Shown one piece after another: positions 1-8,324 of a DNA stretch of 64,000 nt. The stretch is from Chelatococcus sp. HY11. GTDB taxonomy: Bacteria > Pseudomonadota > Alphaproteobacteria > Rhizobiales > Beijerinckiaceae. Both the position numbers and the translations under genes were made by a program. The stretch's first letter is position 1. Each line of letters opens with the position of its first letter. Below the pieces are notes generated by a model, which did not search any database, was not told the DNA's origin, and worked only from the letters and a program-made list of their open reading frames with translations. The stretch is taken from the NCBI RefSeq assembly GCF_018398335.1, contig NZ_JAHBRX010000001.1:2333501-2397500 (forward strand), in the 5' to 3' direction.

Positions 1-695
1 CCGGCGACGAACAGGCTGGCCGGGGCGTGGTAGACTTCATCGGGCGTGCCGATCTGCTCGATATGGCCGCCGTTCATCACCACGACACGATCAGCGAGCG
101 TCATCGCCTCGACCTGATCGTGGGTGACGTAGACGGTTGTGACACCGAGGCGCTGGTGCAGCTTCTTCATCTCGATGCGCATGGAGCCGCGCAGCTTAGC
201 GTCGAGATTGGACAAGGGCTCGTCGAACAGGAAGACCTGCGGCTTGCGCACGATGGCGCGTCCCATGGCTACGCGCTGGCGCTGCCCGCCCGAGAGCTGC
301 TTCGGCCTGCGGTTGAGATAGGGGTCAAGGCCGAGAACCGCCGCCGCCTCGCGCACCCGCTTGTCGATTTCGCGCTTAGGCACCTTCCGGTACTGCAGCG
401 AGAAAGCCATGTTCTCGTAGACGCTCATATGCGGATAGAGCGCATAGTCCTGGAACACCATGGCGATGTCGCGATCGCGCGGTTCGACCTCGTTGACGAC
501 CCGGCCGTCGATGCGAATTTCGCCCCCGGACACATCCTCCAGGCCGGCCAGCATCCTCAGCGACGTGGATTTTCCGCAGCCTGACGGTCCAACAAGAACG
601 ATGAATTCGCCGTCATGGATCGCGAGATCGATGGCATGGACAACCTCGATCGCCCCATAGCGCTTGACGAGCTTGACAAACTCGACAGTCGCCAT
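1..695 (-). CDS. Sugar ABC transporter ATP-binding protein (UgpC/MalK family), 3' end outside window
   Basis: This is the cytoplasmic ATPase of a CUT1-type carbohydrate importer. It reads from an ATG at 695, preceded by GGAAGGA seven bases upstream, and runs open to base 1, so only the first 231 residues are present. Walker [10 protein letters not shown] is at residues 36-44, the signature LSGGQRQR at 134-141, Walker B with FLFDEP near 155-160, a D-loop SNLDAKLR typical of the MalK/UgpC group, and the switch histidine near 192. The regulatory TOBE/OB part would lie beyond the edge. It follows the aldolase gene by three bases. The matching binding protein and permeases are at 8568-11654, and I infer that they form one transporter. 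Confidence 0.93.
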   Translation of the reverse strand, partial: MATVEFVKLVKRYGAIEVVHAIDLAIHDGEFIVLVGPSGCGKSTSLRMLAGLEDVSGGEIRIDGRVVNEVEPRDRDIAMVFQDYALYPHMSVYENMAFSLQYRKVPKREIDKRVREAAAVLGLDPYLNRRPKQLSGGQRQRVAMGRAIVRKPQVFLFDEPLSNLDAKLRGSMRIEMKKLHQRLGVTTVYVTHDQVEAMTLADRVVVMNGGHIEQIGTPDEVYHAPASLFVA

Positions 696-698
696 CGT

Positions 699-1517
699 TC
701 AGTTCCTTCCGCTCGACTGCGCGACGACTTCACGAAAATGGGCTGCGGCCGCATCCGCTCGCTGCACGAGCATCACGAAATCATTCGCCACGGATACGAA
801 ATCGAAGCCGGAACGGATATGCCGCTCGGAAATGGCGTCGTTGGGGGCCAGCACACCAACAGCCTTGCCGGATGCGCGGCAACGCCTCAGGCCATCCTCG
901 ATGGCGGCCGTGACATCCGGGTGCGTTGCCTGACCGGGCAAACCCATGCTCGCGGCGAGGTCGCCTGGCCCGAAGAAGACCGCGTCGACACCGTCGACCG
1001 CCGCGATCGCCTCGCAATTGTCCAGCGCCTCCTTCGTCTCGATCTGGACGATGAGGAACAGCGTCTCGTCGGCCCGGCGCGCATAGTCCTTGATGCGTGA
1101 ATAGCGGCTCCCCCGGTGCATGGCGGCGATGCCCCGCGCGCCACGGGGTGGATAACGCATCGCCCGCACAGCCTCGGCAGCTTCCTCGGCGGTCTGCACA
1201 TAGGGCAGCATGATCGTGCCGATGCCGGCGTCGAGATGGCTTTTGAGCAGGAGCGGATCGTTCCACAAGAGCCTGACGATGGGGATCGTCGGCGTGCCCG
1301 CCACGGTGCGGCAGTGGGTCATCACGTCGTGCAGCGAGACCGGCGCATGCTCTCCGTCGATGAGGATCCAGTCATAGCCTGACCAGCAAAGCGCTTCGGT
1401 GGCATCGACGGAATTCAACATCGACCATATGCCGATGAGGGGGCGACCGCGCGAGAGCGCGGCGCGGAAGGGATTGGCGGGAAACGCATCAGATTCCAGC
1501 GTGCCGGCAACCGACAT
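699..1517 (-). CDS. HpcH/HpaI-family aldolase (2-keto-3-deoxy acid type)
   Basis: This 272-residue class II, divalent-metal aldolase splits 2-keto-3-deoxy acids into pyruvate and an aldehyde. The family hallmarks are visible: DGEHAP with the catalytic His57, Arg82 in the VRL segment, metal ligand Glu160 in VQIETK, and FFGPGDLAASMG with metal ligand Asp186. Length is normal for the family. The ATG at 1517 has GGGGAG a few bases upstream. It lies directly upstream of the sugar ABC ATPase on the same strand. With the dehydratases at 4102 and 6403 nearby, a role as the last, retro-aldol step of a sugar-acid pathway is a reasonable inference; the exact substrate is not shown by the sequence. Confidence 0.88.
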   Translation of the reverse strand: MSVAGTLESDAFPANPFRAALSRGRPLIGIWSMLNSVDATEALCWSGYDWILIDGEHAPVSLHDVMTHCRTVAGTPTIPIVRLLWNDPLLLKSHLDAGIGTIMLPYVQTAEEAAEAVRAMRYPPRGARGIAAMHRGSRYSRIKDYARRADETLFLIVQIETKEALDNCEAIAAVDGVDAVFFGPGDLAASMGLPGQATHPDVTAAIEDGLRRCRASGKAVGVLAPNDAISERHIRSGFDFVSVANDFVMLVQRADAAAAHFREVVAQSSGRN

Positions 1518-1617
1518 CAGCCATTTCTCCCCTTATTTTTGGCAGGCGGAACACACGGCCCGCTTCCCGAGGACGATAGGGTTCCGCCTGCATTTTGCAA
1601 CTAAAATTTCATCAGTA

Positions 1618-1647
1618 GATACTTTGTATCATTGAATGAAACTTTCA
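1618..1647. promoter_or_regulatory. Candidate operator palindromes upstream of the HpcH/HpaI aldolase gene
   Basis: Two short inverted repeats sit about 100 bases upstream of the aldolase start. GATAC-TTT-GTATC is at 1618-1630, and TGAAA-C-TTTCA at 1637-1647. Just beside them, TTTCATC at 1607-1613 equals one arm of the palindrome found upstream of the IclR/enolase pair (4040-4058). This suggests shared control of the aldolase and enolase genes but is only a motif match. Confidence 0.35.
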
Positions 1648-1655
1648 ACCGATCG

Positions 1656-2867
1656 TCACGCGGCATCCGGCTCGAAAGGACGCGGCGCAACCGCTTCCGG
1701 CTGTCCGGCCACGTACAGCGCGTGTGGCTTCAGCAGTTTCATGCCCTCGCGGCGATGGCCGATGACATCGACGAAGGGCACGGCCACCTCAACGAGATCG
1801 AGCACGCTGATGTCGGCCGCGGCTCCCACGCCGAGATGGCCAATGTGGTCACGGCTCATGGCTTTGGCCGGGGCATCGGTCACCATGGCGATCACATCGG
1901 TGACGCCGACACCGCAGCACATCAGCTTGCTCATGGTGTGCAGGAGATCATACGCCGGTCCCTTGATGGACATGACGTGCACATCGCTGGAGATCATGTC
2001 CGGCGGAAAGCCGTCGGCAAGCGCCGCTTCCGCGCTATCGAACCCGAAGGCCCCCATGCCGTGGCCGATGTCGAACAGCACGCCACGTTCCCGCGCCTCG
2101 CGCAGCGCGGGGAGTACGAGCCTCTCCCCATCCACCGGCGCGTTCGGCGCGGGGCGGAAGCAATGGGTCAGGATATCGCCAGACCGCATGCGCGCGAGAA
2201 TGTCCTCATAGGACGGCGGTGGCCCGCCGATATGTGTCATCACCGGCAACCCGGTACGCTCCGCCGCGGCGATCGCGCGGTCAAGCGCCTCAAGTCCCAC
2301 GTCGCCGGACGTCTTGTCGCCGATACGCACCTTGATGCCGACGACGAAGTCCTTGTGTGCCTCCACGGCTTCCACGCAGCGCCCGACATTGAGGAGGTCC
2401 CGCACCGTCGCCTCACCGACCGAGAAGGCCTTGTCGAAGGCAAAAATGCCGGGAAAGGAAATATTCACATAGGCCAGCAAGTTGAAGGCGGACCGCGCGG
2501 CGACGAAATCCTTGAGACCTTCGAGATTGCCCGCGCCCGCGCTGCCCGCGTCGACCAGTGTCGTCACCGCGGAGCGTCGCGCCACGGGATCAGGGTCCAC
2601 GCTCAGGGAGGTCGCCTTGTGATAGACATGGGTGTGGATATCGATGAGGCCTGGCGTAACGATATGGCCGGCCATGTCGTCGACCGCTGCCGCGCCGGCG
2701 TCTAGCCGCTCCGCCACCGCCGCGATCCGGCCATCCCTGATACCGATATCCATGACGGCATCGATGCCATTGCGCGGATCGATCACGCGCCCCCCCTTGA
2801 GGACACGATCGAACGCCCCCTCACCCTCGTCCACACGCGACAGGCCTGCCCCGGAAGTCTCGACCAC
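1656..2867 (-). CDS. Amidohydrolase/deacetylase-family metallohydrolase
   Basis: A 403-residue dihydroorotase/D-aminoacylase-like TIM-barrel enzyme with a binuclear metal site. Visible are the HxH pair at His78 and His80 (GLIDIHTH), a likely carboxylated bridging Lys179 in VGIKVRIG, His212 in MTHIGG, His235 in ILTHCF, and the terminal Asp in SSDVH. The start is GTG at 2867 with GGGGAGAG six bases before it. The group includes Atu3266-like deacetylases that act on small acylated hydroxy or amino acids; the substrate here is unknown. It lies between the aldolase and the iclR gene, all on the minus strand, and is separated from iclR by 266 bases, so it may have its own promoter. Confidence 0.85.
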   Translation of the reverse strand: MVETSGAGLSRVDEGEGAFDRVLKGGRVIDPRNGIDAVMDIGIRDGRIAAVAERLDAGAAAVDDMAGHIVTPGLIDIHTHVYHKATSLSVDPDPVARRSAVTTLVDAGSAGAGNLEGLKDFVAARSAFNLLAYVNISFPGIFAFDKAFSVGEATVRDLLNVGRCVEAVEAHKDFVVGIKVRIGDKTSGDVGLEALDRAIAAAERTGLPVMTHIGGPPPSYEDILARMRSGDILTHCFRPAPNAPVDGERLVLPALREARERGVLFDIGHGMGAFGFDSAEAALADGFPPDMISSDVHVMSIKGPAYDLLHTMSKLMCCGVGVTDVIAMVTDAPAKAMSRDHIGHLGVGAAADISVLDLVEVAVPFVDVIGHRREGMKLLKPHALYVAGQPEAVAPRPFEPDAA

Positions 2868-3133
2868 GCAAACTCTCCCCTATCATGACCCGTGCTCTCC
2901 GGCACGGAAACGCCGTTTATCCTTGGAGCAGCGACGCGACGATGCAACCCCAACCGGCGCGCTGCACTATATTCGCTTGAAGCCACCGGATTGTCCTGGA
3001 GGCACATCCTCACCGGAAAAAGGCCGGGTGGCGAGGCATCCGGATCCGGTGTCACAAGGGCTCCGATGTCACAAAAACTGTTGAGTTTATTCCTCGTGAG
3101 CGACGCGAACCAGGCCGATCTCGGAGTTTATCA

Positions 3134-3997
3134 TCACCGCGACGCCTGGCTATGCCATCCCAGCAATTCGCCGATCCGCGCGGCCGTGTCCCGCGCGACG
3201 GCAATCAATTCAGCGAAGCGCGGGGAGCTCGCTGTCTGTCCGAGGCTGGAAATGCTCAACGCTGCGACAACCGTGCCCTCGCCATTGCGGATCGGCGCGG
3301 CGACACAGGAAACAAGGTCATTGTATTCGCGATCATCCACCGCGAACCCATCGGCGCGGACCTTGCCGAGGGCCTCATGCAACGCCTCCCCGCTGGTGAG
3401 CGTCCGGGCCGTGAAGGCCGGCATACCGGCTTCCTTGAGAATGGCATCCACCTCGGCCGGATCGCGATAGGCCGCAATCGCCTTGCCCAGCGCGGTGCAA
3501 TGGATGGGCCGGCGTGCCCCGATCTGCGTGTTGAGTTTCAGTGGCGGATCAAGAGGTTCCACCTTCGCGAGATAGACGACGCTCGTATCGGGCAGAATGG
3601 CCAGCTGGACGGTCTCGCCGGTCTGGCTGCAAGCCTCCTCCATCAGCGGCCTCGCGAGCCCCGCCAGATCATGCCGCGCAATGCTGCGCGACCGTATGTC
3701 CAGAAACACAGGCCCGGGCCGCCAACCCTTGCCGTTGTGGCCGGCGGCGACGAAGCCGCCTTTTTCCAGTGTCTTGAGGAACCGCAGCACGGTGGACTTG
3801 TGAAGATCAACGCGCTGGCTGAGTTCGGTCAGCGTCATGGAATCCGTGCTGTCGGCCAGGACCCGCAGGATGCGCATGGTCCGATCGATCACGCGCACGG
3901 ACGATGAGGCTCCGGCATCGGCCCCAGTGCTGTCAGAGGCGCCCAGGTCCGCTTGCACGTCGCCCAGCATATCGCTTTCGGGAACGAGGCTGCTCAA
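3134..3997 (-). CDS. IclR-family transcriptional regulator
   Basis: A 287-residue repressor/activator with an N-terminal winged helix (about residues 34-95; RVIDRTMRILRVLAD then the LHKSTVLRFLKTLEKGGF recognition region) and a C-terminal IclR effector domain ending with the conserved AAPIRNGEGTVVAALSIS stretch. The chosen start is TTG at 3997, because AGGAG lies at good spacing upstream; the next ATG is nine codons in and has a poor ribosome site. It is transcribed away from the enolase-superfamily gene at 4102, and the 104-base divergent region holds a perfect GATGAAA-N5-TTTCATC palindrome, so it very probably controls itself and that gene. The effector is likely a sugar acid or related carboxylate (inference). 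Confidence 0.92.
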   Translation of the reverse strand: MSSLVPESDMLGDVQADLGASDSTGADAGASSSVRVIDRTMRILRVLADSTDSMTLTELSQRVDLHKSTVLRFLKTLEKGGFVAAGHNGKGWRPGPVFLDIRSRSIARHDLAGLARPLMEEACSQTGETVQLAILPDTSVVYLAKVEPLDPPLKLNTQIGARRPIHCTALGKAIAAYRDPAEVDAILKEAGMPAFTARTLTSGEALHEALGKVRADGFAVDDREYNDLVSCVAAPIRNGEGTVVAALSISSLGQTASSPRFAELIAVARDTAARIGELLGWHSQASR

Positions 3998-4039
3998 GAT
4001 CGCTGGCTCCTATGGCCAAACTTGCTCTATGCTGCACAT

Positions 4040-4077
4040 GATGAAACAGAATTTCATCTCGCGCAACATTATGCGCG
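4040..4077. promoter_or_regulatory. Candidate IclR operator region in the divergent promoter
   Basis: GATGAAA-CAGAA-TTTCATC (4040-4058) is a perfect 7-5-7 inverted repeat. It resembles the TGAAAC...TTTCA boxes of KdgR-type IclR proteins. A second inverted repeat, CGCGCA-N6-TGCGCG, follows at 4060-4077. Both lie between the IclR gene (start 3997) and the enolase-superfamily gene (start 4102). Confidence 0.6.
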
Positions 4078-4083
4078 CAAAGC

Positions 4084-4097
4084 GGGGGGGGGGGGGG
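4084..4097 (+). repeat. 14-G homopolymer at the ribosome-binding position
   Basis: An uninterrupted run of 14 guanines ends four bases before the ATG at 4102. It occupies the place where a Shine-Dalgarno sequence should be, and no other one is present. Such a tract can change length by slipped-strand mispairing. Confidence 0.9.
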
Positions 4098-4101
4098 ACG
4101 G

Positions 4102-5247
4102 ATGAGCGCGGACATCATAGCGATTGCGGAGATCGAAGCCGTTGCGGTGCGTGCGCCCATCGACACCCCGGTCCGCACCTCGTTCGGGACCATGACCGAC
4201 CGACCCGCCGTGTTCATCGAGGTGCGCGACCGTGACGGTCACCGCGGGCTCGGCGAAGTCTGGTGCAACTTTCCGTCCGTCGGCGCCGAGCACCGCGCGC
4301 GTCTCGCGCTGGCGACGGTCGGACCGATGCTCCGGCACCTGTCCCCACTGCCGACGGGCGAGGTCTTCGCGCGGCTCATGCAGTCCCTGCACATTCTGGC
4401 GCTGCAATCCGGTGAATGGGGGCCCTTGCGGCAGGTGGCGGCGGGGTTCGACATCGCCTGCCACGATCTGGCCGCGCGCCGGGCCGGACTGCCGCTCCGT
4501 GCTTATCTCAGACGCGCATACGGTCTCGGCGCCCCTGACCAGCGGCGGGTGCGCGCCTATGCCAGCGGCATCGGCCCGGAACGACCCGCCGAGGTTGCCG
4601 CGGCGGAAAAGGCGCGAGGCCATCGCGCCTTCAAGCTCAAGGTCGGCTTCGGCGAAGAGGTCGACCGCCGCTCGCTTTCTTCCATCCGCGCGGCCATTGG
4701 CGATGAAGCGACGCTGATGATCGATGCCAACCAGGGCTGGTCGCGCGATGAGGCGATCCAATTCGGCCGCGCCTTCTCGCCCTATGATCTTGCCTGGCTG
4801 GAGGAGCCCCTTGCTGCCGACAGGCCGCTCAAGGAATGGCAGGCCGTCGCCGAGGCCATTCCAATTCCCATCGCGGCGGGCGAAAACATGAACGCGACCG
4901 ACACGTTCGAAGCCGCGATCGAAAGCCGGACGCTACGCTTCATCCAACCGGACGCGGCGAAATGGGGAGGACTGTCGGGTTGCCTCGATGTGGCCCGCAA
5001 GACAGCCGACGCCGGCCTGACCTATTGCCCGCACTATCTCGGCGGCGGCATCGGGCTGCTCGCGTCGGCGCATCTCCTGGCAGCGACCGGCGGCGATGGC
5101 CTGCTTGAAATCGACACCAATCCCAACCCGTGGCGCGACGCTCTCATCGACGGATTGATGCCGCTGGCGGAAGGCCACGTCCATCTGAGCGAGGCGCACG
5201 GCCTCGGCCTTACGCAGGATCTGGATGCGCTGACCAGGCTCGCCTGA
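4102..5247 (+). CDS. Enolase-superfamily (mandelate racemase/muconate lactonizing) acid-sugar dehydratase
   Basis: 381 residues, with an N-terminal capping domain and a barrel that abstracts the proton alpha to a carboxylate. The catalytic KxK is Lys178-Leu-Lys180. Metal ligands fall in MIDANQGW (Asp208), WLEEP (232-236) and AAGEN (Glu261), and His311 is in YCPHYLGGG. This pattern fits the MR subgroup, whose members dehydrate or epimerise aldonates and similar acids; the exact acid cannot be read from sequence. It is divergent from the IclR gene and convergent with the LacI gene. Its Shine-Dalgarno region consists of a G14 run, so its translation could vary with tract length. Confidence 0.87.
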   Translation: MSADIIAIAEIEAVAVRAPIDTPVRTSFGTMTDRPAVFIEVRDRDGHRGLGEVWCNFPSVGAEHRARLALATVGPMLRHLSPLPTGEVFARLMQSLHILALQSGEWGPLRQVAAGFDIACHDLAARRAGLPLRAYLRRAYGLGAPDQRRVRAYASGIGPERPAEVAAAEKARGHRAFKLKVGFGEEVDRRSLSSIRAAIGDEATLMIDANQGWSRDEAIQFGRAFSPYDLAWLEEPLAADRPLKEWQAVAEAIPIPIAAGENMNATDTFEAAIESRTLRFIQPDAAKWGGLSGCLDVARKTADAGLTYCPHYLGGGIGLLASAHLLAATGGDGLLEIDTNPNPWRDALIDGLMPLAEGHVHLSEAHGLGLTQDLDALTRLA

Positions 5248-5249
5248 AA

Positions 5250-5281
5250 ACCTGATCGTTGGGCCGTCATGGAGATCAGGT
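5250..5281. terminator. Inverted repeat between convergent genes, possible bidirectional terminator
   Basis: ACCTGATC (5250-5257) and GATCAGGT (5274-5281) form a perfect 8-bp stem with a 16-base loop just after the enolase-superfamily stop codon, overlapping the LacI stop codon. There is no clear T-run, so termination is inferred from position. Confidence 0.4.
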
Positions 5282-6352
5282 CGAACCACGGGCTACGAGT
5301 TCAAACCCGAGATCGAAGATCGTCTGCCTGGCAGGTTCACCCCCGAGACGGGACAGCAGAACCTCGACCACCTTGGTGCCGATCGCCCCGCGCGGCGGTC
5401 GCACGGTGGTGAGTGCCGGCTCGCTGGCCGCGGCGAATTCGAGATCGCCGAAGCCGCAGATCCGCAAGCGTTCGGGGACATGCCAGCCCTGCCGCTGCGC
5501 CTCGAACAAGCCGCCCAGGGCGAGAATGTCGTTGGTGCAGAAAACGGCGTCCACGTCCGGATGCCGCGTGACGAGGCCACGCAGTGCCTCGCTGCCACCG
5601 AGCGCGCTCGCCCTTTTCTCGAGGCGGTATTCCACAGGCGGCGCAAAACCCGCCTCGGCGGCCGCCTCGACAAAGCCCGCGTAGCGATCGACCGCACGGT
5701 AGTCACGATCGAGCATCGCGCCAATAAAGCCAAGCTTGCGCGCACCACGCTCGGCGAAATGGCGGACGACGACCCGGCCGGCAGCACGCTGGGAAAAGCC
5801 GACGATCATGTCGATGGGGTGGTCGGAAAGCTCCCACATCTCGACGATCGGAATGTCCGCATCGAGCAGCATTCTGATGGTTTCGCGGCTGTGACGGCGC
5901 CCGGTGAGCACGATCGCGGCGGGAGACCAGGCCATCACGGAAGCAACGAGTTGTTCCTCGACATCCATGGAATGGCGGCTGTTGCCGATGAGCAATTGAT
6001 AGCCACTACCCTCCAGGCCCTCTTCCATGGCCTCGACCGTCGCCGAGAAGAAAGAGTTGATCATCGAGGGAATGATAACGCCGATCGTCATGCTGCGGGC
6101 GCTCGCGAGCGCGCCCGCCATGAGATTGCGCCGATACGACAGCCGCTCGACGGCCTCGCCCACGCGCGCCCGGACGGGGGGCGAGACCCGGTCCGGCTGG
6201 CGAAGCGTCCGCGAGACCGTCGCGGTCGACACGCCCGCCAGCCGGGCGACATCCTCCATGCGCGAACGCGTCGTGCCGAGCCGCTCCCGTGGTGCGGGGT
6301 GAAGGACGGTGGGCAGCATATCGTCCGGCGGGACTTTTGCCATTCGATCCAA
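5276..6352 (-). CDS. LacI-family transcriptional regulator
   Basis: 358 residues. The helix-turn-helix MEDVARLAGVSTATVSRTL starts at residue 32, followed by the hinge region and a periplasmic-binding-protein-like effector domain (VGVIIPSMINSFFS onwards). The first 31 residues are a non-conserved extension, so the true start may be internal. It lies 50 bases downstream of the aldonate dehydratase gene on the same strand, so both are probably co-transcribed. Its natural targets are the divergent promoters at 8128-8567, where CG-centred palindromes typical of LacI operators overlap a good promoter. The effector is likely a sugar or sugar acid. Confidence 0.92.
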   Translation of the reverse strand: MDRMAKVPPDDMLPTVLHPAPRERLGTTRSRMEDVARLAGVSTATVSRTLRQPDRVSPPVRARVGEAVERLSYRRNLMAGALASARSMTIGVIIPSMINSFFSATVEAMEEGLEGSGYQLLIGNSRHSMDVEEQLVASVMAWSPAAIVLTGRRHSRETIRMLLDADIPIVEMWELSDHPIDMIVGFSQRAAGRVVVRHFAERGARKLGFIGAMLDRDYRAVDRYAGFVEAAAEAGFAPPVEYRLEKRASALGGSEALRGLVTRHPDVDAVFCTNDILALGGLFEAQRQGWHVPERLRICGFGDLEFAAASEPALTTVRPPRGAIGTKVVEVLLSRLGGEPARQTIFDLGFELVARGST

Positions 6353-6402
6353 CTTCCTGGGGGCGCGTGGCTTGGAACACAGTTCTGGGAGATTGGGCCG
6401 GA

Positions 6403-8127
6403 TCAGAAGATCTCAGGTTCGGGCGTAGCCGCGCCTGCCTCGAGAAAATCAAAATCACAGCCCTTGTCGGCCTGTGTGATGTGGCTTTCCACGATCACGC
6501 CATAACCGCGGCTGAACCGGCGCGGCGGCGGCCGCCAGTTCTCGCGCCGGCGTGCCAGCTCCTCATCGCTCACCAGCATCTCGAGCCGTCTGCCCGGCAC
6601 GTCGAGCAGGATCTCGTCGCCCGTTCTCACAAGCGCAAGCGGCCCGCCCACATGGGATTCCGGCGCGACATGCAGGACGCAGGTGCCGTAGTGCGTCCCA
6701 CTCATTCTGGCGTCGGAGATGCGCACGAGGTCGCGGACACCACGATCGAGCAGGCGCTTCGGCAAGGGCAGCGCCCCCCATTCCGGCATGCCCGGCGCCC
6801 CTACCGGGCCGGCGCCGCGCAGGATGAGTACGCTGTTCTCGTCGATCGCGAGCGCGGGATCATCGATGCGGGCGTTGAGCTCGGCATGGCTGTCGAACAC
6901 GACGGCCGGGCCGCGATGAACGAGCAGATGCTCGCTCGCCGCCGACGGCTTGATGACGGCGCCATCGGGGGCGAGGTTGCCGCGCAGCACGGCGATGGCC
7001 GGACGGTCGACCACCGGCCTGTCGAGCGGCCGAATGACGTCATCGTCATCGACACGCGTCTTCGCCAGAACGTCGCCCCAGGCCACCCCGGAAGCGGTCA
7101 TCGCGTCGAGATCGAGCCTGTCGGTGAGCCGCGACATGAGGCCGAGAAGTCCGCCGGCGAAAAAAAAGTCCTCCATCAAGGCATCCCCCGCCGGGAAGAT
7201 ATTCGCCAGAACCGGGGTCTGGCGGGCCGCCGCGTCGAAATCCTCAAGAGATATGGCGAGGCCTGCCCGCCGCGCGATGGCGACGAGATGGACCGCCGCG
7301 TTCGTCGAGCCGCCCAGCGCCGCATCGACATGCAGCGCGTTGCGGACCGCTGCCGGCGTCAGGATGTCGAGCGGCTTCACGTCGCTCCATACCATCTCGA
7401 CGATACGCTCCCCGCAGGCCGACGCCATGCGCGGATGCGCGGCATCCATGGCGGGGATGCTGGACGCACCCGGCAACATCAGACCGAGCGCATCGGTGAT
7501 CGACGTCATGGTCGACGCCGTGCCCATCGTATTGCAGGTTCCGGGCGACCGTGTGGAAATACCCTCGATCTCCACCATCTCCGCTTCACCGAGATGGCCG
7601 GCGCGATACTCGTCCCAATACTTGCGCGTGTGCGTCCCCGCGCCGACCTTGGTCCCGCGCCAACGACCGTTCAGCATCGGGCCCGCCGGGCAGTAGATGG
7701 CCGGGATGTTCATGCTGATGGCGCCCATGACGAGGCCGGGCGTGGTCTTGTCGCAGCCGCCGAGCAGCACAGCCCCGTCGATTGGGTGCTGACGCAGCAG
7801 TTCCTCGACCTCCATCGCCAGCAAATTGCGGTAGAGCATGGTCGTCGGCTTCACCATGACCTCGCCGAGAGACAAGGCGGGCAGTTCCACCGGAAAGCCG
7901 CCCGCGCGCAGAACGCCCCGCTTCACGGCCTCCGCCCGTTCGCGCAGATGCGCGTGACAGGGGCTGAGGTCGCTCCATGTGTTGACGACGGCGATGACCG
8001 GGCGCCCCATGAACTCGTCGCGCCGGAAGCCCATCTGCTGCATGCGCTGGCGATGGGCGAAGGCGCGCATCCCGCCCGCCGAATACCAGCGGGCACTCCG
8101 TAGATCACCGGGCTGGCGGCGAGACAT
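6403..8127 (-). CDS. IlvD/Edd-family aldonate dehydratase (arabinonate/xylonate dehydratase-like)
   Basis: 574 residues of the pentonate branch of the IlvD/Edd family. These are [2Fe-2S], Mg-dependent enzymes that remove water from aldonates to give 2-keto-3-deoxy acids. Cluster cysteines are visible in WSDLSPCHAH, GGCDKTTP and SGTCNTMG, and the segment RISDARMSGTHYGT near the C-terminus is diagnostic. The whole protein resembles the L-arabinonate dehydratase of Rhizobium as I recall it. I place the start at the ATG at 8127, with GGGGAGAGGGG just before it, rather than the in-frame ATG at 8145. It is upstream of lacI and divergent from the sugar-binding protein gene. Together with lactonase and aldolase genes it fits a non-phosphorylative pathway. 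Confidence 0.9.
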   Translation of the reverse strand: MSRRQPGDLRSARWYSAGGMRAFAHRQRMQQMGFRRDEFMGRPVIAVVNTWSDLSPCHAHLRERAEAVKRGVLRAGGFPVELPALSLGEVMVKPTTMLYRNLLAMEVEELLRQHPIDGAVLLGGCDKTTPGLVMGAISMNIPAIYCPAGPMLNGRWRGTKVGAGTHTRKYWDEYRAGHLGEAEMVEIEGISTRSPGTCNTMGTASTMTSITDALGLMLPGASSIPAMDAAHPRMASACGERIVEMVWSDVKPLDILTPAAVRNALHVDAALGGSTNAAVHLVAIARRAGLAISLEDFDAAARQTPVLANIFPAGDALMEDFFFAGGLLGLMSRLTDRLDLDAMTASGVAWGDVLAKTRVDDDDVIRPLDRPVVDRPAIAVLRGNLAPDGAVIKPSAASEHLLVHRGPAVVFDSHAELNARIDDPALAIDENSVLILRGAGPVGAPGMPEWGALPLPKRLLDRGVRDLVRISDARMSGTHYGTCVLHVAPESHVGGPLALVRTGDEILLDVPGRRLEMLVSDEELARRRENWRPPPRRFSRGYGVIVESHITQADKGCDFDFLEAGAATPEPEIF

Positions 8128-8191
8128 AAGCCCCTCTCCCCTCATCGACTTTCTCCACTGCGGATGCGTGTCGAGTCAGTAAATCCGCAAT

Positions 8192-8240
8192 ATGTTGCAC
8201 TCAATGAAATGTTGCACCAGATGAAATCGCTTGCATTTCA
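8192..8240. promoter_or_regulatory. Direct repeats and inverted repeat in the divergent dehydratase/transporter promoter region
   Basis: ATGTTGCAC occurs twice, at 8192-8200 and 8209-8217 (17-base period). It is followed by TGAAAT-N7-ATTTCA at 8222-8240; the left part also reads TGAAATCGCTTGCA, a CG-centred pseudo-palindrome like LacI-family operators. They lie 65-115 bases upstream of the dehydratase start on the minus strand, a suitable place for its regulation. Confidence 0.45.
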
Positions 8241-8324
8241 GCCGTTCGCGGCAATCGGAGCGTGCTCATAAGCCCGATAACTGCATGAAAACAGCGACTG
8301 TCACAATAAGCACCGGCAAGCTAC

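Noticed and set aside
2887..2910. CCGTGC-N6-GCACGG hairpin between iclR and the amidohydrolase gene
   Set aside because: The stem is short and close to the amidohydrolase ribosome site; I cannot distinguish a terminator from chance in GC-rich DNA.
4084..4097. G-tract as a sign of a mobile element end or tailing artefact
   Set aside because: There are no flanking inverted or direct repeats and the tract sits exactly at a start codon in intact gene context; an assembly error remains possible and is listed as a refuting result.
6289..8103. 604-residue plus-strand frame over the aldonate dehydratase
   Set aside because: The minus-strand dehydratase has all cluster cysteines and family motifs; the overlap frame is low-complexity Arg/His/Asp sequence.
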